DNA from: Porites lobata
Taxonomy: Eukaryota; Cnidaria; Anthozoa; Scleractinia; Poritidae
Length of the DNA stretch: 64,000 nt
Direction: 5' to 3'
NCBI GenBank assembly: GCA_942486035.1
Contig: CALNXK010000016.1
Coordinates: 3,752,501 to 3,816,500 of the forward strand
In this document: one piece after another, positions 1 to 14,200 of the stretch
Layout: each line of letters opens with the position of its first letter
How positions within the stretch are numbered: the stretch's first letter is position 1
Program-made: the position numbers and the translations under genes
The notes under the pieces: model-generated
What the model was told of the DNA's origin: nothing
Seen by the model: the letters and a program-made list of their open reading frames with translations, nothing else
Database searches by the model: none

Positions 1-1532
1 CACCTCTGTCTGACTTCTTTGAAAGAGTGAAATTTTATGAGTGACCTGTTAAATTTTCCCTAACAGCGAAAGGAATTAACGTTCCTGGCATGGCAACCAT
101 GTCGCACACTAACATTCTGAGGATATCCGAAATACTGATGTTATTTTCGAATAATATAGGAACAAAAATACAGGGGGCCAGCAATAACAAATTTTTGTCA
201 TGTTTGACTTAAAAGACACAGCTGGGTTTATGTATAAGTCTGCTATACATACATTTATTTTACTTGTGAAGGAAATTGAATGAAAATTGTAAGCTTAAAC
301 GAAAAATTTAGCCCAGTAAGGATTTTGTTTACAAAAATGTAACGCTTCCCTACATGTCACACATTATCGGTGTTGTAAACTGTTCATTGTAAAATAAAGC
401 TTACTGTAAAACGGTGAAAAGGCTGACGGCTGTCGTCAGTTCGTTGCAAAGATACTCCTCGTGTCGATTTTACAGATGGTGTAATTCTTACTTCCTATCG
501 TTGCATCGAAGAAGATAATTTTGACTGTAAACTTGCCTCTCCTTGCGAACTCTATTGACCGAATTCTGAAACGTCGACAGTCGGCGTTCCATCTCTTCGT
601 CGGCTTCTTTTGAAGTGTAACTGTACTATTTTGTTGCTAACTCTTTACATATTCGTGGTCGCTGTATAACCTCTGTCTCTAGTTGACAGTGTTTGCCTTC
701 GATGTGCCGTTACTCGCGCTGAATTTAAAGTCGACGTCCTCGCTCTTGCGGAGTTTTGTTTGTAAATCTTTCCCAGCGAGGATTTCCAGCCACTTGTTGA
801 ATCCACCGTTGTTGAGTTTGCTGTTCTGTTTTATTTACTTGAGATACTGGGTGGTGACTCACCGACCGTAAACATTGTTATAATTCACAGATGAAAAAAC
901 CCGTCTTCAAGAAGAAAACCCAGAGCTTTGTCGTCGATGGCAATCGGTTGCCTGGAAACCCATAGTGCACTTTGACGTCACTACTGGATGACGTCAAGGC
1001 GGAGACCAACCAAACTCGATAGATTTATAGCCAAGAGGAAATCACGCTGGCCTTGCGATGCTTGAGTGATACATGCGCGCTTCGCGCGCGACGAGATTAT
1101 AAACCTCGCGGCTCGGCGCTTCGCGAGGAATGATAAACTTTAAATTATTACGAATGTATTGTTTGGATTGCGTTTTAATTAACACTGAGAAAAATTTCAC
1201 TCTTATATATTTTATTGTTTTATTATAGTAACAGTAACATTATGTTTTCTTGAGTTCAAAATTACCATTCCTACATAATTGATGATCACGCTTTTCAGCT
1301 TGACTGCGATGAATAGCCTGCTAGCAGGCTTTGCCATTCGAGTGGAGAGCGAAGCGCCCGGCCCCCCGGGGCGCCGGAGGGGTGGGTAAGATAGAGGGAC
1401 TTGCAACCACTACCGAAAGATTTTAAATTTTCACTTAGCCAGGACGAAGCTTACTGCGTAGAAGGAAACAAGCAGAGGAAGATAAGTTCGACATATTAAC
1501 TGAAACACGTGTTTTTTTTTTCCGTTTGAGCT

Positions 1533-1538
1533 TTTATT
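1533..1538 (-). promoter_or_regulatory. Candidate polyadenylation signal of the vWA gene
   Basis: AATAAA on the minus strand, about 410 bases past the stop codon. Another candidate lies near 1209-1214. Nothing in the sequence decides which is used. Confidence 0.4.
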
Positions 1539-1590
1539 ATAGCATTTACTGTATTTTGGTAGCCTGCATGGCAGGCTAGTATTTTGGAGA

Positions 1591-1717
1591 AAATTTGAAC
1601 TACCCTGGGTACCAGAGGTTTCTCTCGCGTGCGGCGGGAAATTTAGGTGTTGGCCGAAGACTTGACAGAAACCGGAAACCACGCTAGAAAAGTCTCTGTC
1701 ACCCAGGGTAAATTTGA
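1591..1717. repeat. Short inverted-repeat element
   Basis: The left arm contains aaatttgaac and taccctgggt; the right arm carries acccagggta and aattt in reverse. A related piece (acctctggtacccagggta) lies near 47054-47071, in opposite orientation. Looks like a dispersed non-autonomous element. Confidence 0.5.
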
Positions 1718-1948
1718 ACCGCCATAATGTGCATCTGTTTTTCTTCTTTACATGCACTTTAAATTGATGCTGATCAGTTTTCAATTATAACAACGACCAC
1801 ACGAACTTGAAATGAGGGTGATCTTCCTGTGCTTAATTTCCGCCCACTTCGCGCTGCAGTGAACATGGCGTTTTCTTCCGCAAAAGGAGGCATTCATTTT
1901 AAATGCTATGCTGAATGTTGCTCCATCCTTAATCTCATTAAATTAACT

Positions 1949-2595
1949 TCACTTTTCCTCATAAGGTTCACAATTATCTCTCGCATTATTAATCTGGTCA
2001 GCCGTCAACGATACATCGTAAACTTGCAAACATGAGATACGACCTTGATAATTTCTTTTGTCCCCATCCCGAGCTCCCATTCTAATGCTATAATTGGTTG
2101 CGAGTTCAATATGACCCAAGTTTTTGGAATCCTCAAACTTTCCGTTTATCCACAAACCAGCTGCTCCAGTAGTGTGGTCGTAAGTGGCACCGACAAAATT
2201 CCACTGATTTGGAATAACTTTAGTACTTTGCAACGGTGCCACTTTGCTGATTTTGTGCTGGCCTCGTTCCACGAAATGAGCGAATAACTTTCTTGATTGT
2301 GCTAGCCACAGATTCGCTCCCCATCCATCTGTCTTAAAGTTGAAGATTGGTCCTTCCTTCTCGGGGAAAATCCACGCGAGAATCGTTAAGGAGTCCTTTG
2401 TATCAAGTTTTCCGTCATTTGGAAACTCGATGTAGCTCTCCGGTATCCCAAGGAAAGAAACCGCACCACCTTCGTGGCCATCCGGACCCGTCGCTGTTAT
2501 CACTAGGTTCGTTATCCCGGGGGGATTTCCTCCAATGACGTCCCTCGCCTTGTAGCGGGCGTTCAATGGAAACATGGCCACTGGTCGAATGTTGG
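1949..2595 (-). CDS. vWA gene exon 19: C-terminal laminin-G/concanavalin-like domain and stop
   Basis: Residues 1640-1854, ending in TGA at 1949-1951. The segment MFPLNARYKARD, then GGAVSFLG, YIEFPND, LTILAWIFP, NQWNFVGATYD, GLWINGK, and IRMGARDG through the final Cys, is typical of the LamG_3 (concanavalin-like jelly-roll) family. It is a full-length domain of about 200 residues. The preceding acceptor is tataag. Confidence 0.92.
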
Positions 2596-5500
2596 CTTAT
2601 AGAAAAAAGCACAATAAAATTTTAAATGAGATTTTCTAACCGACTAATCAATTATATGTCCTTACATTAGATTGCACAATATTGCACTCAAAAGCCTCAA
2701 TTACTTAGAGTCATCTAATATACTCTATATGCACTTATTTATGTGCATTATAAAAAAATTTTTTGCTTGTGAAATCAAGCATGAAGAGGACGAAATGCTT
2801 TCAGTAGCCTGCTAGCTGGTGGCACCCTGGGCACAAGACTCCCGCCAGCTACGCAGGCTAGGCTTTTTGGAGGTCACCTACGATACCTAGTTCTTCAAAG
2901 AACCAGACGAAAGACCTATGCATAGGCCCTGTCTTGAAAACCTTGATTTCCACTCCTATGCAGATTCAACTTGCAATATAGAAATATCAATTCAAATCGA
3001 TACCTTGACAGACTTTGCCTTTAATTGCCTTTACAACGAGTCCCATCTGGGTGACGTCTGCTGAAAACACGTGACTAGTAATGTTGTCTGTAGCCATTTC
3101 GTCGAGTTCAGTTTGGTTGAAATTATTTCCAACTCCAACACAAAACACGGTGACACCAGCATCTTTAAGAGCCTTTGAAGGAGCTAAGACGTCCTTACTT
3201 GATTTTCCTGATGTTACGACAATTAAAATACGAGGTACTTCTTGTCTAGGGGAGGCATCAAATAGTTCGGTCTTAACAAGTTCCAGCCCGGTACCAATGT
3301 CAGTGACACCTCCCATATACTGTATATCATCTATGGCATTCTCCACACTCTTTTGGTCAAAATATGTCTTGAAATTGAGGACGACTTGAGAGTTAGTGGA
3401 GACTACGACGAATCCGATATGGGATTCCACTTGGTTTATCACAAACATACTTGCAATGGCTTTGGCAAATTCTAGACTTGTTTTGAAGTTTTGCTGTCCA
3501 TTAGAGTCCTTGTTTCCCGAAGCATCAATGAGAAATGCCAAGTCTACCTTCTCCCTGCAGACTCCAGAACCTGTTAATCATAGAATGAAAGAGATTATCA
3601 AACTTGCTTGTTTGATGGGTTGTCTTTTCAAAAAGTAATTCCAACTTATCAGCTCTTTTATACAATCATTTATCAGGAATTTTGCTGGCTTTCATTCACG
3701 ATACGTGTGTAACATTTAGTATCGTAATAATTATTATCATCACATGTCAATAACAACACTATCTTCAGTGTCATCATTATCCCCATCATCATCTTCATTA
3801 TTACGATAACTATTATAGTAATCATTAAAAGTATCATTTTCACTATCATTATCAGCATCATCCACGTCATCTTTGTGAGTAATTATGGTAATAATTTTCA
3901 ACATCATTCTCAATGTCACCATCACCATCACCATCATCTTAGGCCCAATTCAAACTACGTCGCATTTGGCATGTGCCAAAATTAATAATAATGAGAAAAA
4001 TCGATTGTTCTAGCCCATTTGTATTACATTGGACACGTGAAATGCGACGTTTTCTGGTCTCTTAGCCGTCGTTATCATGCATAAACCACATAATATTCAT
4101 CGTCCTTCTTTTTGTTATTGTCCTCCCTGGAGGGAGTGGATTATAGTCTTAGAAAAACCTACTATTGTTATTTATCATCATATTATTGCCATTGAAAGAC
4201 ACACCTAGAAGACTACCCGACCACAGATTTTCTTGGGCAAGCTTGTCTGTATCCTGGTCCACTGTGATAGACAAGGGGTCTCCTTGCTTTGTAGAACCTT
4301 TCGATGTACTACCCGAAGTGATTTTCTTCCCAATAGTTATCAACTTTTTTCCAGACGATATCCGAATCGACGAGCTTGAACTACTGCCACCTTCCTTCAT
4401 TGTAATAATTCCGGAACTACTTCCTCCAGAACTGCTACCACTACTTTCACCATTAATGCTAATAAGTTTGGAACTACTTCCTCCGGAAGTTGAGCTGCCA
4501 CCACTTTTTCCGCCTTTGATAGATATATACTTTGAGCTACTTCTACCGCCTCCTCCACCTAAACGATAAGAAAAGAACTCTGTCCGAATGCAAAGATATT
4601 GCAATCACAGCTACGATTTTCATCGGCTCAACTCACAATAATGTGTAAAGTTAATTAGTTTGTAAACTTCAATAGACGCGGTTGAGACTCCCTGAGGCCA
4701 GTTCCTCACATGCCCAACCCGTCTGCGTGAACATTTCAATCCGGACTCAGTCATAAGTCCTATTTATGCCGTTTGCAAAGCAAACTAAATAAGAAGAAAA
4801 AAGTCACTGCAAAGCTGCAAACAGCTGTCTGGCATTAGGTTTCAGGGTTTGCCTGAAATTTTACTGTCACGTTATGACCAGTGTACTGATAAGTACCGAA
4901 TCAGTAGCCTCATCATTTCTATGCAATTTAATAACGCAGAATTTGATTCTGATTTTGCTTCAAAAATGTCACTGTTTTATTAAATTAGCTTGGAATTACA
5001 GTGTATGCCAAAGTATTCTAAAATAATTTTCTATAAACCAACATGGACGAAGATGGATGGAGTGCGCTTTCTTGGATTTTTTATTTACTCTTTAAAAACT
5101 CATTAATAATTCATAAAGAAAATTCAAAGGAAATTAATGTTTAATGAGTGTTTGGATATCTGATGAAAAACTGCTCATTTTTGCATCCTTAATTTCTCCT
5201 TCAAAAATGACTTTGTTTGAGAAGAAATATCAAACATTCGACACAGTGTTTCATCACCAAATGAAACACCTCGAAGTTCGTCAAAAATACTCCGCTGCAC
5301 GTCGTATTTTCAACTCTCTTCTCGGTGTTTCATCTGGTGATGAAACACTGCATCTCATGTTTGATATATTACTTTAAAAACTAACTTACCCAGTTGCTGT
5401 ATTTTCCCTCCTATATCTGTGTAAGAAAAATCAGAAGGCATCTTGCGCTTGAGAAAACATATAGCAGTACAAACAACAAATATAGAAAGAGGAGAAATCC

Positions 5501-8500
5501 TCCCATGAAAAAATTACCTTATGCTTATGTAGCCTGAATGCAAGCTCTCCATTTGGAACTCGCATAAAGATAAAGGGTCGAAGGAAATCTGCGATTGATC
5601 CGCGATAAATTAGTGCGGAGATGCTAAGATTCTCCGAGGCAAGCAACTCGTGTGCAGCCTGACCCCTCGCCTCCCGCCATTCCCGGCGAATTGGAGATCT
5701 TGCATGCAGGGTGAAGCCATGTTATTGCCAGATATTCTCGGTTTTTTAAAAAAATGGGAGGATTGCATTCGCTAAACAAAAGTTTACTTCCTAAAATGGC
5801 TAAGACGCTAAATTGTGAGCACTCACCTTTACAAGCAATTTCCACGATCTTGTCGATAATTGAATCAAGTGCATCAAAATCGGCATCCAATACATGTTGC
5901 GAGTCTGGATCCGTCGCTATATCCTGAAGTTGTTTCTTATCGTATTTATTGCCGATTCCCACACTAAACACAGTACAACCAGAGTTCCTCAGCTGTTGCG
6001 CTGGGGCCCCAACGTTATCCTGTGATATGCCATCTGTAATGACGATGGCAATGTTGGAAACTCCAGCACGAGCACTTTTCTCAAAGAGTTCTAATTTAGA
6101 TTTGGTAAGTGCTGCTCCAATCTTTGTATTACCGCCAGGATAACTGATTCCCTCGATGGTGGACAGAATTTCTGATTTTGTATAATGTTCATCAAGTCCT
6201 GATATCACCTACAGAAGAGAAGCATCGTTTTGTTACCATGGTTACTAGTCCATAGCATAAACATCTACTTTACCTTTGCTGAGACACAAGTGCACCTTCA
6301 GTTAACTCCTTTCGCAGATTTTCGCGCCATAGAGTTAACTTAAGCCGTGTAGAGTAGAGATTCACTCGGGTGTACACTCGGAGTAAAAGAGGTCATTCTC
6401 ATCAGACGTCCATCGATCCCACAGACCGTGATAACAGATTTTTTATTTCTAAGGTGTGGATGCCAGCGATCACGAATCGCAACAAGGAAAGTTAGTGCAA
6501 CAAATCAAAAATACTCACTTTTCACAACCCACCATATATACGTTTACTGTTTAATCGACCTTGTAAAACCAAGGCGAATATAATAATAATGATGATAATA
6601 ATAATAAGAAGAAGAATAATAATAGTAATAATGATGATGATGATGATGATAGTAAAGTTTATTAACAGCATTTCCAGTACAACACAGCCTTACATCTGTT
6701 AAGAAACAAAATATTTATATGTAATGGAACATTCGATAACTCGAACTCGGATAACTCGAATTCCCCGATAACTCGAACTGTTTTTTTGTTTCACTTCAGA
6801 GTTCGAGTTACCGTAAATTAAGTACATATATATCTGAAATTACATTACTACAAAAAATTGTTGTCCATGATAAACGCAAATAGGTGCTGCGATACAGAAA
6901 TAATATGCAGTCTAACCTCTCCTTACAGACGCCTCTCTATAACGGACAGTTCGTTTGGTCCCAGAAATATCAAAAATCATACATTCCATATCTCTATAAT
7001 ACGGACACCTCTGTAAAGCGGACACTTGGTTCTGTCCCTTTGGTGTCCATATTAAAGAGGTTTGACTGTAGTGTGTTTAACAAGATGAATTTTAAAAAGA
7101 TATAGTTTTAAGTAGTGGAGTAAATCAGATTTATCTCGCAAGTGAGTTTACCTTCGGTTCCTGGTTATAGACAATGATTCCTACATGGGTTTGTTCTTTA
7201 GATATGTCAAAGGCTTGTGTGATGCCTTTGACAAAGTTTAACTCCTTTTTAAAGTTCCCTTTACCAGCAGCTTCTATGCTTCCCGAGCCATCAATAATAA
7301 ACCCTAAGTCAACTTTTGCCTTGCATTCTGCGAACAGATACATATAGTAAGTAATTATTTCGTACAAACAGCTGCCACGACATGAGAATTACTCCACAAA
7401 GGTGGTTCTGTAAGTAAGTAAGTACTTAGCTGGTTGGTAGGGAAGTAATTATAAATAAGTAATAATAAGCAATAATAGGTATCCCAAGTATGTAAAAAAA
7501 GTTAGTAAGTAAATAAGCATTTAAGGCAGTATGTAGGCAAGTATAAATAAGTAAGGAAATAAGTAAGTAAGTAACGTCCATATTAAAGAGGGCAACAATA
7601 CCTAAGAAAAGCTCAGTAACTAACTTTTCTAGAATTTAGCAACGCAACTGTCGTAACTGCTAGCTGCATGGATTGCAAGAAATGGAAGGGCACTAGAGTG
7701 TCTAAGTCTCTTTTAATGTATCCGCTGGTGTACCTCAGCCAAATGAAAAAGGAGTCCAGTTAGCAAACTTCAAGATCACAAAATCTTTCAAAATAGAATT
7801 GTTGCATTTATCTATAACTAAATACCTTTAGATGCAATTTTTGTTAATGTTCCCCCAGCCGCTGTAAAAGAAAGGTTGAGAAGTTAGGAAACTGTTCTGT
7901 TAGCAAAGATTCCCTCTCCCTAATCCTTTTTTTTTATATATATAGTATAAAAATGGCGGTGTTGCTAGTTGAAAAGCTAAAAAACATACTAAAAAAACTT
8001 AAATTAAAGGTACTAGAAACTCGCTTCATAGGTGTGGCACAGATTCGCTTAAACCCCTAGCAAGTATCAAAAAATCCGTTGAACAACAAATAATGGGGCG
8101 GTAGTTCAGAAAAGTTCTCTGGCCTGACCCCCTCGGAATCCACAAAAAGTTAAGGCAGTAGCTATGTTAAAGGTAATTTGAGATTAAATCACCCTACGTG
8201 GTACCAATCCAAACAACTGGTCATTTTTTATTGGGTAGTACCTCTGGAATGTATTACTTTTTTGGTAACATCTAAATATACTTAGCGCCGGTAAACTTAA
8301 AGGGACAATCGGTTTCAAACGGTAAAGTAAATTTTTTCGTCGGTGCCTTTGTGTTGCTCTTCAGCTTAATCACTCTCACCTTCGCAACATATCTTCTTTA
8401 ATTTGGGTAACCAGCCGAAGATCTCGCTATAGTCTCCTGTTAGAACAAATTTGGAATCTGGATCCGTTGCCATCTGTCCTAGTTGGTCTCTTTGGTATTC

Positions 8501-11183
8501 TTTTCCAAGTCCTAAGCAGAAAATTGTCACTCCCATGTCTCGCAGCTCCTTTGAAGGTGCTTGTATGTCATCCTTTGCTCCACAAAAGAAACAAATTGTG
8601 ACTTCTTTTTTAAGCAGCTGATTATCACGATAGATGTTATGATAATGACGATTTTAGCAACAAATTATGAAGATGATGGTGCTGTTATTGATGCTGCTGC
8701 TACTGGTGATCATGATCATGATGTATTAGCCAGCGGTTAAAGCTTGGCGTCTCTCACTGCTCGAGAAGGGCGATTGGTTCGGTGACCAATGAGAGACGAC
8801 AGTATCCAAAGGCTCATAATGATGACTGATGATGATGATGAAGATGATAATGATGATGACGATGATTTGGATGATTATGATGATTCTCTTAAATGTTGCA
8901 CCTTTTGTAAGGGTTAGATTATGTAAGAGGGTAGGAATTTCTTGAGTTGTGTTGTAGATACCTCTACGGATAATTGCCATTTGGGGATTTATTCAAGCAA
9001 TCTTGAAGAGATGCTTTAAATGTCTTATACAGGTAAAAAGTATTTTAAAAGGTTTAAAGATTACACAAGGAAAAAGGTAGTCAATGTCTTTCATCACGCT
9101 TTTGTAGGTTAATGGAAAGAGGTACCTTTTTGGTCAAAAGAGTTATATAAAAGCGTAAGCGGAGCTTCCTGTAGAAAGGTTTGTTGAGTATCCTACCCTC
9201 TTTCCCACGACTTATCCACCACCACAGACCCTAGAACACTTCTTACCTGAGAGGATCCACCGGTGATAACAAGGAGTACGTCCCTCACTCCTTGTCTAGC
9301 GCTCGCCTCAAACAGATTAGTGCGCACCATATCAAGACCAGCTCCACAGTTAGTACCTTTTCTGGGATACGGTATTTTGTCAATAGCCTCTGTTATAGAC
9401 TTCTTATCAGTATACTTCTCGAAATCGAATCTGACTTCAGAAGTTTTGGAAAACAACACAAGTCCTACTCGTGTGCCATCTTTTGCAATGTTGAAAGAGC
9501 TGAAGAAACTTTTCAAGAATTGTTGGCATTTTTTAAAGTTTCCGGCCTGCTGGTAGTCGATTCTCTGAGAGCCATCAAGCAGAACAGCAATGTCCACTTT
9601 ACCTTTGCATCCTGCCAGAAAGTGGTTTTTAGAGGTCAATAATGTTAAACATTCTTTTAAAGGGGCTAAAGCGCAAGCGTCATCAGCTGATACCTTCGTT
9701 GCAGTCAAGTGCCTGCGCTTTTCCTCTTTCACGATTCATTCTTATTTCCCCTTTATTTATCGTACTTTTGTTTCAGTGCCTAAATTGAATCATAACGTTT
9801 CTGTCCCCTCACAATTCATGTGTAAGAAAACAACAATATTCAAAAGCTTCAGGACAGTTGCTACGCTGCAATGGATCGATTCAAATGTAAAAATAATTAT
9901 TGCCCACACACCCAACGCCTTTGCTCCTGAAAGTAGGAAAAAATCAAGACAATTTTTTAAAAAAGGCGCAAAGCAAAAAAAGGACCGTGAAAATCACATT
10001 TTAATGACCACGCTGCAGCTACTAAGAACAATATCACTGGAAAATTCTAGCTACCAAGGTCGTTCTATTTTCAATTTTTGACTATCTTAAAAAACTTTAA
10101 AAAGTACAATGAGCTCTCTTGAGTGTAGTTACTGTCTATACGACTTCCGTGTTAAGGTAAACTGTTCTGCTGTGTTTCCCCCGTACATTGTAAAAATTAA
10201 GAATATTTAGTTTAGAGAAATATGTTAGGGAAAAACGGACATTGTACGTGTGCTACCATTACTTAATACCATATTTTTATTTCATTTTTCTTATGTACAG
10301 TATAGAACCCCGCTAACCCGAACCGGGAAACTCGAACTTAAAGTCCTATTTCCCTGGGATTTCGCCCCACTTTTCAGTCATTTCACTCGGTTAACTCGTA
10401 CTGGGATAACTCAGATTCCCCCCTAACCAGAACTAAATTTCGTATCTTTTGATCAAAATTTACCCTCGTAACTCACCACTCATGCCATCCCATTATTTCT
10501 CAGCCTTAAAGTGTTATCGGTAAGAACCCTAAAACTGACAGCAATTTGAACAGATCACATATATGACAAGCATTTCCCAATATATATTGCAGTTTTTGAT
10601 AAAGTAAGTTTTATTTGGACTGTACCGTATAGTGAAATGCTGAAAAATCAGTAAACCCTCACTTATTAATGTGGCGATAACTCGAACCCCCGATAACTTG
10701 AACTGATTATCGTTTACCGGTGTTGTACTGTATATATATCGAACTTGGAAACATAAGGGAAGACAATCTTTAAGTTGCTAGTAGTTTATCATATTTATAA
10801 CCACTTACTTGTCTTTTGGAAGCTGGTTGATGGTGGTGTAGGCGGGGAAGTAATTGATGGTGCTACATAGTAAGAAGGATTTTTTTTTTTCAACTTAAAC
10901 GTTAAAAGGCGGTCTTTCAAAAAGAGCTAAAGGGCAGGCTTTTAGAGAACGTTAAACCTCAAGGATGTGACATAGGTATAACCTTTGGTTGAAGTATTGT
11001 CTTTTAGTAAAATCCGACTTGTGGTGTATTATCAATGCTACGTTCTGATTGGTTGAGCTACTACTAGGCTATATGTTATAGCCCACTAGTAGCGAAAAGC
11101 GCCGGCTTTGAAAACCAAAACCGTGGCGGCTGAATCCCGTTTTGCTAAGCTAAAGTTGTTTTGTCTCGATATCTTTGACCTAC

Positions 11184-11221
<38 letters not shown>

Positions 11222-14200
11222 TATGGCCTCTGAATCAATAGCCCATGAGGCCTTCGAGGAATAATTGTTAATTATCCCATACTAATAGAATGATTTCATT
11301 TACACGAACTAGTACTCCTCGAAACTGTTAAAATTTCAAGTTCAAGGCCAAACGTCGAACTTTTCATGAGACGAAGCAGACTCTCAGACGTTCTTTCTGT
11401 CCGAAGCAAACGGATAGAACTCATTCAGACGTTAACTGAACCCAACGTCAAACTTTTCATGTCGACTAATGTGAGGGAATCAAGGACAGTCTTGGATTCT
11501 GGATTCCACGCTGTGGATGTCGGATTCCAGGTTCTCTATTCCAATGTTTGTCGGTAGGATTCTGGATTCCAATCTTTAGTGGGATTCCAGATTCCTTGAG
11601 CTGTATTCCAGATTCCAGGTACTCTATTCCAGTGTTTGCCAGCAGGATTCTGGATTCCAATCGTTAGTGGGATTCCGGATTCCTTGAGCTGTATTGCTGA
11701 TTCCAAAACCCAGGATTCTGGATTCTTTAAGCAAAAATTTTCCGGATTCCCTTGCAAGGGACGAAGGAAGATATCATGAACTGAACTCACGGTTCTTCTC
11801 ATGAAAAAATAGACGTTTGGCCTGGACCTAACTGTGTTTTTTAATCTTCTGACCTTATTTTTATACCTGAGTGTTTCTTCTTAATTCGTGATATACAGCT
11901 ATTTCGAGAAAGGTTGTCGGAAGAACTGTGCACGCGACAATCCCGAAAGGTAATATGGGATATGATCAATGCACTTTTCCTGACACTGTAGCTGTCGAAT
12001 CTACTTTTGTTACTTTCCTTTAGCTCTCGCAAACAATACGTCCATGGTTTCTCGTGCCATTCTTTGAAATTTCTTTGAAAAACAGTGAACTCAAGATCAC
12101 CCACAATACCTTTCGGGATTGTCGCGTGCACTTTTTTCCGACAACCTTTCTTGAAATAGCTGTATATCAACAAGGTTATGATAACAGTAAAAAAATAATA
12201 ATAACAAATCAGTCGGCAATACATCAAAATTTGCAATGGCTGGGCAGGACAACGCACATAACAAAGAGGAATTACAAGAACCTACTAAGATAATTTACTT
12301 TTAAAAATGGATATAAACCCCGATACATTTTGCATACAATCAAATAATTGCATAATTAAAGAAAGAAGACCAAAGAATTACTAGTTGCTTATATTCGTCT
12401 TCACTTTCCAAGATACCAAAATGCTTTTGAATCTCTTATATAGAACTTTTAACATAAAAACTTCCGGAAGTGGACGATCATGGCATTTTTGCGTTTATAG
12501 TACCAAACCTATAAACACAATTTAACAGAACCTAAAGCTATGTGGTGATAGAGAAAGGAACCTGTCCTAAACGTTTCAGAAAATTTCGTTTATTTTATTC
12601 ATTCTAACAAACTTAACTTACGTGGTTGCTCTATTGTACCTCCTGCACCTGTATAACAAAATCAAAACAGACCAATTACTTATAATTGCATGTAAGAGGG
12701 CAAAGGGAGAAACTGAAACGGATTACACAAATAAATTCAAGCAACGGGCGCCAGTTGTTTCAAACGTTAGATGGCGCTATCCACCGAATAACTATTAGGC
12801 AATGCTCTTTATCTTATGGATAAATTGACCAACACTTTTTGAACAAGTGGAGCCAGAAGTATCTAGTCAGACGACTAACTCTGGAGGCCATTATAGCCTC
12901 GAAAGGCCGCCTTTCTGCCATAACGAGGAACTTGCGTCATTATTATTTCTTTTGAGCTATGATCTATGATCATCATTCAACTCTCAGGAAATTCTTATAC
13001 ATTTCAGTTCAATGTTCTAATAAGCGAGGGAGGATTATCTCCTGTAACAAGTCTCCAATTAGCCGTCACTATATTTTTGTTTTATGTCAACGTGAGAAGA
13101 AGCTGCGTTGCTTTTCTTGGGAGACTTTGTATTTCCTTTTGTAAGCCATAGTTTTGCAACAATTCCACTCCCTTCAGAAAGGTCAAAACGTAACTCAAGA
13201 AGCTTTTAAGATTGAGAGCACCTACCTTTACAAGCATTTCCCACGATGGTTTCAATAATTGTATCAAGTGCATCAAAATCAGCCTTCATTACATGTTGTG
13301 AGTCTGGATCAGTGGCCATTTCTCGCAGTTGTTCCTTATTGTAATTCTTTCCAATTCCTACACTGAACACAGTACAGCCAGAGTCTCTCAACTGTTGTGC
13401 GGGAGCTCCAATACTGTCCTTTGACTTGCCATCTGTAATGACGATGGCAATATTGGGAACTCCAGCGCGCGCACTTTTTTCAAATAATTCTGACTTGGCT
13501 TTGTTAAGCGCTGCCCCGGTTTTTGTTCCTCCACCGGGATATTTGATTCCGTCGATAGCGGAGAGAACTTCTGCTTTTTTATCATGCTCATCAAACTTCA
13601 ACACAAGCTGTGATAAAGAAACACGATGTATCCTGATTAACCAGTAACAAGTGTATCTTCCCTTCCCTTTTCGCTCTCCACGCTATTTATTTAGATGTCC
13701 GCTAGTATCCATGGACATTAGAAAGACAAGCAATGACTACAGCAATAACTACACCCTCGGGGTAAGCTCAATAGAGGTTCGTCAGAATTTATCATAATCC
13801 TTAGCAAAAACAACACTTTATTTCGAAACAAACATACGACCGGAGCGGCATTACTATCCGCAATAAGTCGTCACCTTCTACCTCGGGACTGCATTTTCCT
13901 TCATCATAATGGGAACACTCACTGGGAAGGGCGAAGGGTAGCCGCAGCCCTGCGCTTGATGGAGGTGGCCGCTTAATGCTAACAAAGGTTTCATTTGCAA
14001 TTCTTTTCTACAATCATTTCACCGTGTTACCATGAATCTAAGGGTGCAGTATGGCCAACAGTTTACATGACAAAACTGCACCAAATCCCATAATATTCAC
14101 ATGATCTTAAGAGCTCTAATGTAAGGAGCTGCCTGTTTACTCGAGAATAGCAAAAACTCAACCACCTTTTATATGAGAATATGAATTTATGAAAATTTCG

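Larger units (their letters stand above)
1..1948. other. Intergenic sequence downstream of the vWA gene
   Basis: No gene seen. It contains GC-rich CpG stretches (about 1070-1125 and 1340-1390), short hairpins built on agcctg/caggct (about 1316-1332 and 1560-1578), and the inverted repeat listed at 1591-1717. Open frames here are short and lack start or family features. Confidence 0.6.

Noticed and set aside
3673..3937. Minus-strand frames rich in Met, Ile and Asp
   Set aside because: Translated trinucleotide microsatellite.
9590..10081. 163-codon open frame on the plus strand
   Set aside because: It lacks an ATG start, overlaps vWA exon 11 antisense and has no recognisable domain.
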